From: Candidatus Omnitrophota bacterium
Lineage (GTDB): Bacteria; Omnitrophota; Gorgyraeia; 2-01-FULL-45-10
Assembly: GCA_016935115.1 (NCBI GenBank)
Contig: JAFGRN010000021.1
Location: 1 to 39,837 of the forward strand
Length of the DNA: 39,837 nucleotides
Direction: 5' to 3'
In this document: piece after piece, positions 1 through 8,668 of the stretch
Layout: the number at the start of each line of letters is the position of its first letter
Position numbering within the stretch: position 1 is the first letter of the stretch
The notes under the pieces: generated by a model
Told to the model about the DNA's origin: nothing
Databases searched by the model: none
What the model saw: the letters and a program-made list of their open reading frames with translations, nothing else
Made by a program: the position numbers and the translations under genes

Positions 1-2
1 CG

Positions 3-53
3 CTAAAATTTCGATGGTAAAGCCTGTATCGCCTATAGGTATCGAAATTTTAG
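3..53. repeat. Perfect 13-bp inverted repeat (ctaaaatttcgat / atcgaaattttag) with 25-nt spacer
   Basis: Read directly: 3-15 is the exact reverse complement of 41-53. Confidence 0.85.
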
Positions 54-111
54 AGATTCGCTCCAGCAAGGTGCCAAAAGTTCTGCCGCCTTAAGTAACA
101 AAAGAAACCCC

Positions 112-405
112 ATGCGATATTTTTGCTTTAGAGAGAGTGGCGGGTATCTTTCGGCATGCAGGGAAAGTGTTACCTTGCGATCCACCTGGAGCGACTGTAG
201 TGAAAATGCGATACCTTGGGGCGATATACCAGGACAAGGAAACTGCTCAATAGTTTATGTGTATGCAGGTTCATTGGCCATCGCATTTTCACCACAGCCC
301 CGCCATGGCGGGGCGGCAAGCGGAAGGTGGGCGCAAGGTAACATACTTCACCCCCTATGCCGAAAGATACCCGGTGCGAACGAGGGATATTTTCAGTGCG
401 AACTA
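112..405. repeat. Long imperfect inverted repeat (two ~120-nt arms) with an embedded 18-bp palindrome at 297-314
   Basis: Complementary blocks: 141-157 with 356-372, 169-179 with 332-342, 182-187 with 325-330, 195-212 with 280-297 (one G:U/mismatch). Palindrome gccccgccatggcggggc at 297-314. Confidence 0.85.
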
Positions 406-495
406 TAACGAGGATTATGGCTTATAGGAATGGGGTGTCCCTAAATGGACCGTCCCCTTAGGACTCGGACTGAAGACCAAAAAATCCCGACGCTT

Positions 496-1620
496 CTACA
501 GCAGCGTGCTGGAAACAGTATCGCAGAAGAGGAATCCTTTGCGTTTTAGCTGGATTCCTGATGAGGTGTTATTCTCTTTTTTATACCTTATGAGGCCTTT
601 TTCGAGGAGACCGGGAATAGCTCTCTTCTCAAGCTCCTGAAGGTCATAATCGGTCTTTTCTTTGAACCACGCGAAGTCGATACCGTCCCTCGTCCTGATC
701 TTGACGGCGGCAGTCTCCTTCGCCCGCCTCTCAGGAGAGAGCTTCTCGCTCGAATCCGCGAGCACCTGGCCCTTATCGAATCGCCTGACATACTCCTCCA
801 CGCCCGCGACATTGCGCGACCGGACGCCGCCTACATACGACACAGCCGACGCTCCGAGGCCGATATACGGATTATTCTCCCAGTAACTTAAATTATGTTT
901 GCATTCGAAGCCCTCGCGGGCAAAATTTGATATTTCATACTGCTTGAATCCGCGGAGCGACAGGATATCTATGGCCGTTTCATACATGGCGGCCGCAATA
1001 TCATCATCGAGCGGAGTAATGCTCTTATTCTGGAGGGCTTTAAATAGTGGCGTATCTTTTTCATAGGTAAGCGCGTAGCAGGAGACGTGCTGTACCGGCA
1101 GTTTCACCGCCTGGTCCAGCTCATTCTTCCATCGATCCTGCTTTTCATCCCACACTCCGAATATGAGATCTATGCTGATATTGGAGAATCCTCTCTTCGA
1201 GGCCAGGATCACCGACTCGGCGGCCTTTCGCGCGTTATGGATCCTGCCCAGCCTCTTTAACTTCGTATCCTCCAGCGATTGGACGCCGATACTGAGGCGA
1301 TTGACGCCGTAGCCCAGAAGAAGTTTTATCCGCTCGTCATCTAGGCTCTCCGGATTGGCCTCGACGGTAAATTCGGCTCCGGCGCGGAGTTTCGGACTCA
1401 ATGCTTTCAGAAGCCGCGCTAAAAGCTCCGGCGCAAGCGCGCTCGGAGTACCGCCTCCGATATATACCGTAGAAAAATCCTCTTCAATCGCCTCTATCTG
1501 CCGCATAATCACATCTATATATGAAGCGGCAGCCCTGGGTTCATAGATCACGCTGAAGAAATCGCAGTAGAGGCACTTGCGCCTGCAGAAAGGTATGTGT
1601 ATGTAGAGAGAAATGCTCAT
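496..1620 (-). CDS. hemW: HemW-like radical SAM protein (coproporphyrinogen III oxidase-like, heme chaperone)
   Basis: 374 aa; N-terminus SLYIHIPFCRRKCLYCDFFS carries the radical SAM CxxxCxxC; YIGGGTPSAL, SIGVQSLEDTKLKRLGRIH and YEISNFAREGFECKHNLSYWENNPYIGLGASAVSY are HemW hallmarks. Confidence 0.93.
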   Translation of the reverse strand: MSISLYIHIPFCRRKCLYCDFFSVIYEPRAAASYIDVIMRQIEAIEEDFSTVYIGGGTPSALAPELLARLLKALSPKLRAGAEFTVEANPESLDDERIKLLLGYGVNRLSIGVQSLEDTKLKRLGRIHNARKAAESVILASKRGFSNISIDLIFGVWDEKQDRWKNELDQAVKLPVQHVSCYALTYEKDTPLFKALQNKSITPLDDDIAAAMYETAIDILSLRGFKQYEISNFAREGFECKHNLSYWENNPYIGLGASAVSYVGGVRSRNVAGVEEYVRRFDKGQVLADSSEKLSPERRAKETAAVKIRTRDGIDFAWFKEKTDYDLQELEKRAIPGLLEKGLIRYKKENNTSSGIQLKRKGFLFCDTVSSTLL

Positions 1621-1637
1621 TGGTTCCTGTAAATAAA

Positions 1638-1661
1638 GGGGGCGCCGTTTTCAGCGCCCCC
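1638..1661 (-). terminator. Intrinsic terminator, possibly bidirectional
   Basis: GGGGGCGC / 8-nt loop / GCGCCCCC; minus strand is followed by TTTATTT, plus strand by TTTTTT. Lies between the 1689-2363 CDS and hemW. Confidence 0.6.
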
Positions 1662-1688
1662 TTTTTTAATTAACCTGTTATATCAGGA

Positions 1689-2363
1689 TTATTTATTCGC
1701 CTTATTGATCACGTCCTGCATGAACTTGGCGGCAATATCTTTACAGCCAAGGCCGAAAGCGATCGCTATCGCCAGGCCTATGGATATCAGTATGATGTTC
1801 ACCGCGAGCACCAGAAGAGCGGTCGCCACCTTAAGCTGCTCTATGGCGATTATTACCGTGAATACCACAAGCACTATCTGCGCGATCTGTCCGAGCAGCT
1901 TGGCCGTCTTAATACCGGCATTAGCGGCTGCGGTACGTATGATCGTGGCGACAAAATTCGCCAGGAACGAGCCCAGGATAAGAACGAATACCGCCGCAAG
2001 TATATTCGGCACGTATTCCGCAAACCTGGATATAAGATCCGATGCCATCTTGAGATTAAGCGCATCCAGCGTAGTGGCTATCGCTACGAGGATAATGAGC
2101 CAGTAGACTATACCGCCGATAAGCTCGGAGAGGGATAATCTTACATCACCCTGCGCCAGCACATTGGCAATACCGGCTTTTTCGCTCGCCATGTCCAGGC
2201 GGACAGCCTTTAGGACTCTCACCACAATAGCTTCGATAAGCTTGGCCAGCAGCCAACCTACTACCAGTATGACGATAGCTCCCACTATGGCCGGGATATA
2301 ACTCCATATCTTAATGGCCATGGCTTTAATGGGATCCATCACCACCACATTCAAACTCTCCAT
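1689..2363 (-). CDS. MscS-like conserved TM-helix repeat protein, lacking a visible MscS beta domain
   Basis: 224 aa, nearly all hydrophobic; IVGAIVILVVGWLLAKLIEAIVVRVLKAVRLD is typical of the conserved TM helix family. GGGAGGTG ribosome binding site upstream. Confidence 0.7.
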   Translation of the reverse strand: MESLNVVVMDPIKAMAIKIWSYIPAIVGAIVILVVGWLLAKLIEAIVVRVLKAVRLDMASEKAGIANVLAQGDVRLSLSELIGGIVYWLIILVAIATTLDALNLKMASDLISRFAEYVPNILAAVFVLILGSFLANFVATIIRTAAANAGIKTAKLLGQIAQIVLVVFTVIIAIEQLKVATALLVLAVNIILISIGLAIAIAFGLGCKDIAAKFMQDVINKANK

Positions 2364-2491
2364 GCAGCACCTCCCTTTTTATCCCGGTTTAATCCTCTAT
2401 ATTATGATCTATGTGAGGATAAAAACCAGGGTATTGGTAATATTCTACCATATAATCCCATTTTTGCAAGGGGTGGGCAAACTTTTTATCC

Positions 2492-4822
2492 TTAACCGCA
2501 CTTTGAGTAGCCGCATGAATTACAGACCATGCAACCTTCAACATGCCATAGGGCGCTTCCGCAATCCGGGCAGACCCCAACTATATCGCCTTTCTTGCCG
2601 TTGCCGGATTTCCTGGCGCCGGCGGATGGCGATGCCTGGTCTTCTATGGCTACTTTGGTCTTTTCGAGGACACTTACCAGGCCCTTGGCTTTCTCGGCGC
2701 CGCGCAGCCTTCGCTCGAGCACACGCGCGATAGCGTCGGAACACGAGAATATCCTGCCGCCCTTTTCCCAGCTGGGCGACGGGCAGCGTATACCGCGAAT
2801 CTGCTCTATGATAGCTGTAGCCTCTATCCCGCTGCGCAGAGCGAGCGATACGAGCCTCCCCAGCGCCTCGAGCTGGCTCATGGCGCATCCGCCGGCCTTG
2901 CCCATCGACATGAAGACCTCAAAAGGCAGGCCTTTTTCGTCCACATTGATGGTGACATAGAGATTACCGCAACCAGTGGCTATCTTTGTAGTAGTGCCAA
3001 CAGTGACATTCGGGCGCGGCCTTGGTATGATCTTTACCGGCACAGCCTCTTTCAGCTCCGCATCTTCCTTAACAGCGCCTTTCTCATCGGAAGGCTTGCT
3101 CAATACCTGCTCGGCCCTGGAATTATCGCGGTAGATTGTAACGCCCTTGCATCCGGTTTCGTAAGCAAGCATATATATCTTGCGGACATCTTCAGTGGTG
3201 GCCTCCTGCGGAAGATTGACCGTCTTCGAAACCGCGTTATTCGTATATTTCTGGAATGCCGCCTGCATCTTTATGTGCCAATCGGCCGATATATCATGCG
3301 CTGTCACAAAGAGCTTCTGTACATCCTCCGGCACCTCAGGTATCCCGTGAGCGCTGCCTTTCTGCGCTATCAGGTTCATCAATTCGGGCTTATAGAAGTC
3401 TCCCTTTTCGGCTACTTCCCTGAAGTAAGGATGGACCTCCACCATCTTCACATTATCCATGATATTTCTGATATACGAGATGGCGAATATCGGCTCTATG
3501 CCGCTGGAACAGTTGGCGATAATAGAAATCGTTCCGGTCGGAGCTATTGTAGTGAGCGTGGCATTCCTTAACGGTTTCGCGCCTTTCGTATTATAAATGC
3601 TTCCCTTATAATTGGGGAATGCCCCTCTCTCCCTTGCCAGTTCCTGGCTCGCGGCTTTAGCGCGTTCGAACACAAACTTCATCAATTTTTCCGCAAGTTG
3701 TATCGCGTCCCCGGAATTGTAACTGACCCCCAGCATAAACAGCATATCGGCAAAACCCATGACTCCGAGCCCGATCTTACGATTCGACTTCGTCGTCTCA
3801 TCTATCCTTTTAAGGGGATAGGCATTCATATCTATCACATTGTCAAGAAAGTGAACCGCTTTCTCCACTGTATCGCCGAGCTTGTTCCAGTCTATGGATC
3901 CCGCATTCACCATGTTGGCGAGATTTATTGAGCCGAGGTTACAGCTCTCATACGGCAGAAGCGGCTGCTCGCCGCAGGGATTCGTAGATTCTATCTGGCC
4001 GGCTTTCGGGGTAGGATTATCGCGGTTCATCCTGTCGATAAATATTATACCGGGCTCGCCGTTCTTCCATGCCATCTTTATTATAAGGTCCCATACCTCT
4101 TTGGCATTATATTTTCCAACGGGTTTCTTCGTTCGCGGGTCTATAAGGTCGTATTCTTCATTTTTTAGCGCTTTGTTAATGAAGTCTTCGGTAACGGCAA
4201 CGGAGATATTGAAATTAGTGATCTCTTTATCATTCTCCTTGCAGGTGATAAACTCGAGGATATCCGGATGGTCCACCCTCAGGATGCCCATATTGGCGCC
4301 GCGTCGGGTGCCGCCCTGTTTCACGGCCTGGGTAGCCGCGTTGAAGACCTTCATAAAGGAGACCGGGCCGCTCGATATTCCGCCCGTAGATCTTACCGGA
4401 AAGTTCTTGCCCCGCAGACGCGAAAAACTGAAACCTGTGCCGCCACCCGATTTATGTATGAGTGCCGTATCCTTTATCGTCTCGAATATCGACTCCATTG
4501 AATCGTCTATTGACAGGACAAAACAAGCGGATAACTGCTGGAGTTCGCGCCCCGCATTCATCAATGTGGGAGAATTGGGCAAAAAGTCGAGATTTGCCAT
4601 CATTCCAAAAAACTCGCTTTCCGTCTTTGCAATGTCCTGGGCCGAGGCTCCGTATTTCGCGTCAGCCGACGCTATGTTCTTAGCTACCCGCCTGAAGAGG
4701 TCCTCCGGAGTCTCCAGCGGCTTTCCGTCATCATCTTTTTTAAGGTACCTTTTTTCGAGAACTTTCATCGCGTTCTCGGACAACTTCACGTTCGCTCCCG
4801 ATCTCTTTGCCATCTCTTCCAT
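2492..4822 (-). CDS. nrdJ: Vitamin B12-dependent (class II) ribonucleoside-diphosphate reductase
   Basis: 776 aa; NSPTLMNAGRELQQLSACFVLSIDDSMESIFETIKDTALIHKSGGGTGFSFSRLR, ESTNPCGEQPLLPYESCNLGSINL, and C-terminal zinc-binding CPDCGSALWHVEGCMVCNSCGYSKCG. Confidence 0.95.
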   Translation of the reverse strand: MEEMAKRSGANVKLSENAMKVLEKRYLKKDDDGKPLETPEDLFRRVAKNIASADAKYGASAQDIAKTESEFFGMMANLDFLPNSPTLMNAGRELQQLSACFVLSIDDSMESIFETIKDTALIHKSGGGTGFSFSRLRGKNFPVRSTGGISSGPVSFMKVFNAATQAVKQGGTRRGANMGILRVDHPDILEFITCKENDKEITNFNISVAVTEDFINKALKNEEYDLIDPRTKKPVGKYNAKEVWDLIIKMAWKNGEPGIIFIDRMNRDNPTPKAGQIESTNPCGEQPLLPYESCNLGSINLANMVNAGSIDWNKLGDTVEKAVHFLDNVIDMNAYPLKRIDETTKSNRKIGLGVMGFADMLFMLGVSYNSGDAIQLAEKLMKFVFERAKAASQELARERGAFPNYKGSIYNTKGAKPLRNATLTTIAPTGTISIIANCSSGIEPIFAISYIRNIMDNVKMVEVHPYFREVAEKGDFYKPELMNLIAQKGSAHGIPEVPEDVQKLFVTAHDISADWHIKMQAAFQKYTNNAVSKTVNLPQEATTEDVRKIYMLAYETGCKGVTIYRDNSRAEQVLSKPSDEKGAVKEDAELKEAVPVKIIPRPRPNVTVGTTTKIATGCGNLYVTINVDEKGLPFEVFMSMGKAGGCAMSQLEALGRLVSLALRSGIEATAIIEQIRGIRCPSPSWEKGGRIFSCSDAIARVLERRLRGAEKAKGLVSVLEKTKVAIEDQASPSAGARKSGNGKKGDIVGVCPDCGSALWHVEGCMVCNSCGYSKCG

Positions 4823-4899
4823 TTCCCTCCCGAGTTCATGACCTTATTTAAAAAAACCGTTAGGATGTTAACACGGGCATTAGTGGAAGTCAAGAAAAA

Positions 4900-4915
4900 A
4901 CACTACAAATTGTGT
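4900..4915. promoter_or_regulatory. Putative NrdR box 1 (acactacaaattgtgt)
   Basis: Palindromic 16-mer close to the NrdR consensus acacwatatwtwgtgt, 78 bp upstream of the nrdJ start. Confidence 0.65.
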
Positions 4916-4930
4916 AAATAAAATTTATGA

Positions 4931-4946
4931 ACGCTATTAGTAGTGT
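4931..4946. promoter_or_regulatory. Putative NrdR box 2 (acgctattagtagtgt)
   Basis: Second consensus-like 16-mer exactly 31 bp from box 1, a spacing near three helical turns. Confidence 0.6.
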
Positions 4947-5004
4947 TTTCCGTCGGAGATACTATCTGCGGTTATTGCTGTTAACGGCGGGCGCCGATAA
5001 CTTT

Positions 5005-5208
5005 TTATTTCTTCTCTTCTCTCTTTGCCGCGGCCTCATCTTTTATTTCGCTCAGTGCCGCTATCACGGATATCGCGCCGGCGAATATCATAATCGCGGG
5101 AATCATGCCTTTAAGGAGGATGACAAAATCGGACCACCAGTTCAGAAGTCCCACGATACCGGCCAGCATCACGATCGATCCAGCGACCACGCCTGCGTAT
5201 CTTCCCAT
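5005..5208 (-). CDS. Small two-TM membrane protein of unknown function
   Basis: 67 aa with two hydrophobic segments and a charged tail (EIKDEAAAKREEKK); GGGAGGAG ribosome binding site. Confidence 0.65.
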   Translation of the reverse strand: MGRYAGVVAGSIVMLAGIVGLLNWWSDFVILLKGMIPAIMIFAGAISVIAALSEIKDEAAAKREEKK

Positions 5209-5278
5209 GCACTCCTCCCGGATTTATGTTGAAAGTATAACACAGAACCCGGCCCGCGGCAAGTTTATTTGGTAATAC

Positions 5279-7144
5279 TCACCGCATCCACGGCACCTGC
5301 ATCCTGTTGATTGCCGTCTTTTTCAGTTCATCCATGCCAGGACCGCACAAATCCGCCGCTTTCTCATAACACTTTTTTGCCATAACGCGGTCCTTTAGCT
5401 TGAATACATATACATCACCCATGCGAATATAAGCGATCGCTACGGCCTCCGGTGAGCGGGTGATCATCCCGATCTTCTTATATATAGAAATGGCTTTCTC
5501 CGGATCACCCGTAACGCTGTACACGGTGGCAAGATTAATATAACCGTCGACATAGAACGGGTCGAGCTTCAGGGCCAGTTCAAACCGCTCTCTGGCGTCA
5601 TCATACCTCTTTAAGTTCGCATATGCCACTCCGAGGGAACTAAGGGCTTCGAGATTGTGAGGCCTTATCTTAAGGGCATCCGTGAGAATCCTCACGGCAT
5701 CCTCATTCCTTCCCAGCTGCAGATAACAGAATCCCAGGATGCTTTTCGGCGCGAAGAAGCTGTCGGACAGCGTTATTGACTTCTCGAGCGGTTTTATCGC
5801 CTCTTCGTAACGTTCCTGCGTCGAATATGCCACGCCCAGCGACATAAGCGCCCACGGATTGAGCGGATCTATCCTGAGCATCGATTCCGACAATGCCTCC
5901 GACGACTTCCAATCCTCATTACGCGCCATGGTCCTCGCGGAATAAAACAGTATAAGCATCGCCGCCAGGATGACGGAGGCCCTCCTGAATAGGACGCCCC
6001 GCCGCGGCGCATGCACCTGGGCGATCCTCTCCAGCAGGATAGCGACAAGGATATAGAAGCCCACGGACGGCAGGTACAGGAACCTCTCCGCCATAAGGGC
6101 CCTGAGCGGCACTATGTTCGATACAGGCAGGAGCGTTATAAAGAATATGCATATGGCGAAGGAGACGCGCCTGGATATCCTGAAGACAAAAGGCACCGCG
6201 GCCATAACGGCAATAAGAAAAAATATAGACAGCAATACTTTTGTTATTGTTATGGAATCGTATATCGTCGTTACGTAAAATGCGCATAGTTTGAAAGGAG
6301 CTATCAATAATTTGACATAATCCGCCATGACCACCGTCATGGTGAGAAATGTATGGTATGGGCTTCCTCCCCACCATCCTATCTGGCTTATCCTGTTTAT
6401 GACCAGGAATCTTATGATCACGAATAGCGCGGCCATCAGAAAATACGGAGCCAGCCTGGTCAACCTGCTCTTTATACTCTCCTTGCCGCCAAAATGAATA
6501 TCGTAAGCTAAAAGAAGTAGCGGCAGGCTGACAGCCATCTCTTTCGAGAAGAGCGCGGCAAAAAAGAACGCGAGCGAAAGCGCGGGAAGCGCCTTCCCGG
6601 TTTTACCGGAATTCAACGCATACGTTATGAATGCCAGAAGATAAAACAACAGGAACAGGATGCTTGAACGGCCGGATATCCACGAGACGACCTCTGTCTG
6701 CACCGGATGGCATACAAAGAATGCGCTTGCGAGAAACGCAACGAAGATATTGCCCAATATCAGCCGTAAAAGGATAAATAGCAGAATGGCATTTAATGCA
6801 TGGAGGAGAACATTTTCGAGATGATAACCGAATGTATTGAGCCGCCACAGATGATAATCGACCGCGTAAGATGCCGCGGTCACCGGCCGGTAGACATCAT
6901 GAGACAGTTCCGCGAAGGCTACAGCGGTCGGGCTGACAAAGAATGACGGTATGTTTGCAAGGCTCTTGATGTGGATATTCTTAACTATAAAATATCCATC
7001 ATCTGATATGAAACTTCCGCCGAGAGAATTGGAATAGATTATTACGGCAAGAAAGAAGAGGCAAATCCCGGCCTTTATTGTCCCAATCCCGCCCAGCGGC
7101 GGGGTGCGGAGCGCCTCTTTATCGGCTATCCAGGAATTCAGCAT
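5279..7144 (-). CDS. TMTC-like polytopic membrane protein with C-terminal TPR repeats (putative O-glycosyltransferase)
   Basis: 621 aa; N-terminal multi-TM region with SFISDDGYFIVKN and RPVTAASYAVDYHLWRLNTFGYHLENVLLHALNAILLF, then TPR units such as NPWALMSLGVAYSTQERYEEAIKPLEKSI. Confidence 0.75.
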   Translation of the reverse strand: MLNSWIADKEALRTPPLGGIGTIKAGICLFFLAVIIYSNSLGGSFISDDGYFIVKNIHIKSLANIPSFFVSPTAVAFAELSHDVYRPVTAASYAVDYHLWRLNTFGYHLENVLLHALNAILLFILLRLILGNIFVAFLASAFFVCHPVQTEVVSWISGRSSILFLLFYLLAFITYALNSGKTGKALPALSLAFFFAALFSKEMAVSLPLLLLAYDIHFGGKESIKSRLTRLAPYFLMAALFVIIRFLVINRISQIGWWGGSPYHTFLTMTVVMADYVKLLIAPFKLCAFYVTTIYDSITITKVLLSIFFLIAVMAAVPFVFRISRRVSFAICIFFITLLPVSNIVPLRALMAERFLYLPSVGFYILVAILLERIAQVHAPRRGVLFRRASVILAAMLILFYSARTMARNEDWKSSEALSESMLRIDPLNPWALMSLGVAYSTQERYEEAIKPLEKSITLSDSFFAPKSILGFCYLQLGRNEDAVRILTDALKIRPHNLEALSSLGVAYANLKRYDDARERFELALKLDPFYVDGYINLATVYSVTGDPEKAISIYKKIGMITRSPEAVAIAYIRMGDVYVFKLKDRVMAKKCYEKAADLCGPGMDELKKTAINRMQVPWMR

Positions 7145-7976
7145 AACTTATAAGACCTATGTGTTTTTCATCCGCACGTTTTTTTACCCGCCGGCTCGTC
7201 AGGGCAAACAGCTCTTCCTCGCAATTTTTATGAAAGGTATACTTCTCCACCACTTCGGGCCCGATGAACCCGGGATGGCATACAAGTTCTGTGGTTCCTT
7301 CATTAAGGTTATCGATGATATTGAGCAGAACTTTCTCCGTAATGGCACCAGAATCGAGAAACCCCAGAAAGTGGCCTGGCGAGATCTTCCCCGAAGCCCC
7401 GATCATGCGGCCTGTCCTGCCTTCGAAATACGAAAGAACTGCGCGCTTGTATAATGTCCTGAATCCGGCTCTCCTGTAAGAGCGGTCGGCATGAGGATAC
7501 CTTACTGCCGAGATGCCGCGCTCCTTCGCGAGTTTGAGCAGGACTCCAAGAAGCGCCGGGATCATGTGTATATGTTCATGCGTAGAAAGGTTGGTAACCC
7601 TGATGCCTGTAGCTATAGCCTTATCCAGCTGCGCCCTCCATTCAAGATATACCTCATCGAGGCTTATTCCGCCTGAGATAAATCTCAGGATAAATCGGGC
7701 GTGCCCTTTATGGAAATTGCCGGCGGCATCCGTGAGGGAACGCACGCCGGAAGGGGATGATACGCATCTCGTTTCCGTGAGCGCGAGATGCGCTCCCGCC
7801 TCATCCAGCCCGATGTCCCGCGCGAGTCTCAACGCATCGTCAAACGCCTCTCCGCTCGGAAGGAAATTGACAGAGGTTACAATACCTTCTTCGAGGGAGC
7901 GTACTATCCCCTCGTTAACGCTCTTCGTCAGTCCGAAGTCGTCGGCGGCTACTATCAGCTGTTTCATCACATCCAT
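7119..7976 (-). CDS. YdjC/ChbG/HpnK-family carbohydrate deacetylase
   Basis: 285 aa; KQLIVAADDFGLTKSVNEGIVRSLEEGIVTSVNFLPSG and NLSTHEHIHMIPALLGVLLKLAKERGI are family motifs. Confidence 0.88.
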   Translation of the reverse strand: MDVMKQLIVAADDFGLTKSVNEGIVRSLEEGIVTSVNFLPSGEAFDDALRLARDIGLDEAGAHLALTETRCVSSPSGVRSLTDAAGNFHKGHARFILRFISGGISLDEVYLEWRAQLDKAIATGIRVTNLSTHEHIHMIPALLGVLLKLAKERGISAVRYPHADRSYRRAGFRTLYKRAVLSYFEGRTGRMIGASGKISPGHFLGFLDSGAITEKVLLNIIDNLNEGTTELVCHPGFIGPEVVEKYTFHKNCEEELFALTSRRVKKRADEKHIGLISYAEFLDSR

Positions 7977-8665
7977 TTTGTTAATCTGTACGCGAACATG
8001 TCCAGAAAGGTGCGAAAAATTACGCTTGGGCGCGATATGGTAGATGAGCCCCTGGATCGCTGTTCAAATACCAGGCCGTACTGTTTTATGGAAAATCCCC
8101 GCCTGACGGCCTCGGCGAATATCTCAACGTCTATAAACGGACTCATCGACCGGAGCCTGAGGCCTTCCAGCACCTCTCTCTTGTAGATTTTCAGGCCCGA
8201 ATTTATATCCTTCAGATGAAGGCCGAATAGAAACTGGACCAGAAAATTATATACCTTCGACATTACCACGCGTTTTGGGTTCGCGTCCTTTATTCCCAGG
8301 CTGTAAGCGGTCACTATATCCGCGCCGTCAAGCAGCCGGATCGCGTTACATATATCTTCTTCCCTGGCGGGAAAATCCGAGTCTGTATATACCACGACAT
8401 CTTTTGTGGAAGCCATCAGGCCCGCGTTGAGCGCGCCGCCAAATTTCGTATTGACACCCAGCCTGATCAGTTTTACATGGCGGTCCTTCAGGGTGATCCG
8501 CTCGACTATATCAGCGCTGCCGTCGGTAGAGGCATCGTCGGCGATCATGATCTCGTAGTCGGCGGAGATCTCTCCGGCGAGAACACCCGCGCGGCGGATC
8601 GTCTCGGCAATGTTCTCGGCCTCGTTGAACATGGGAAATACGAACGACACGCTCTTCGGGTTCAT
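7967..8665 (-). CDS. Glycosyltransferase family 2 (polyprenyl-phosphate sugar synthase-like)
   Basis: 232 aa; VSFVFPMFNEAENIAETI, IADDASTDGS, VVYTDSDF, KDINSGLKIYKREVL. Confidence 0.88.
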   Translation of the reverse strand: MNPKSVSFVFPMFNEAENIAETIRRAGVLAGEISADYEIMIADDASTDGSADIVERITLKDRHVKLIRLGVNTKFGGALNAGLMASTKDVVVYTDSDFPAREEDICNAIRLLDGADIVTAYSLGIKDANPKRVVMSKVYNFLVQFLFGLHLKDINSGLKIYKREVLEGLRLRSMSPFIDVEIFAEAVRRGFSIKQYGLVFEQRSRGSSTISRPSVIFRTFLDMFAYRLTKWM

Positions 8666-8668
8666 CTC

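Noticed and set aside
112-408. 98-aa plus-strand ORF
   Set aside because: Coincides with the inverted-repeat element; no protein-like pattern.
3882-4841. 319-aa plus-strand ORF
   Set aside because: Entirely antisense to nrdJ, whose protein is unmistakable; low-complexity shadow translation.
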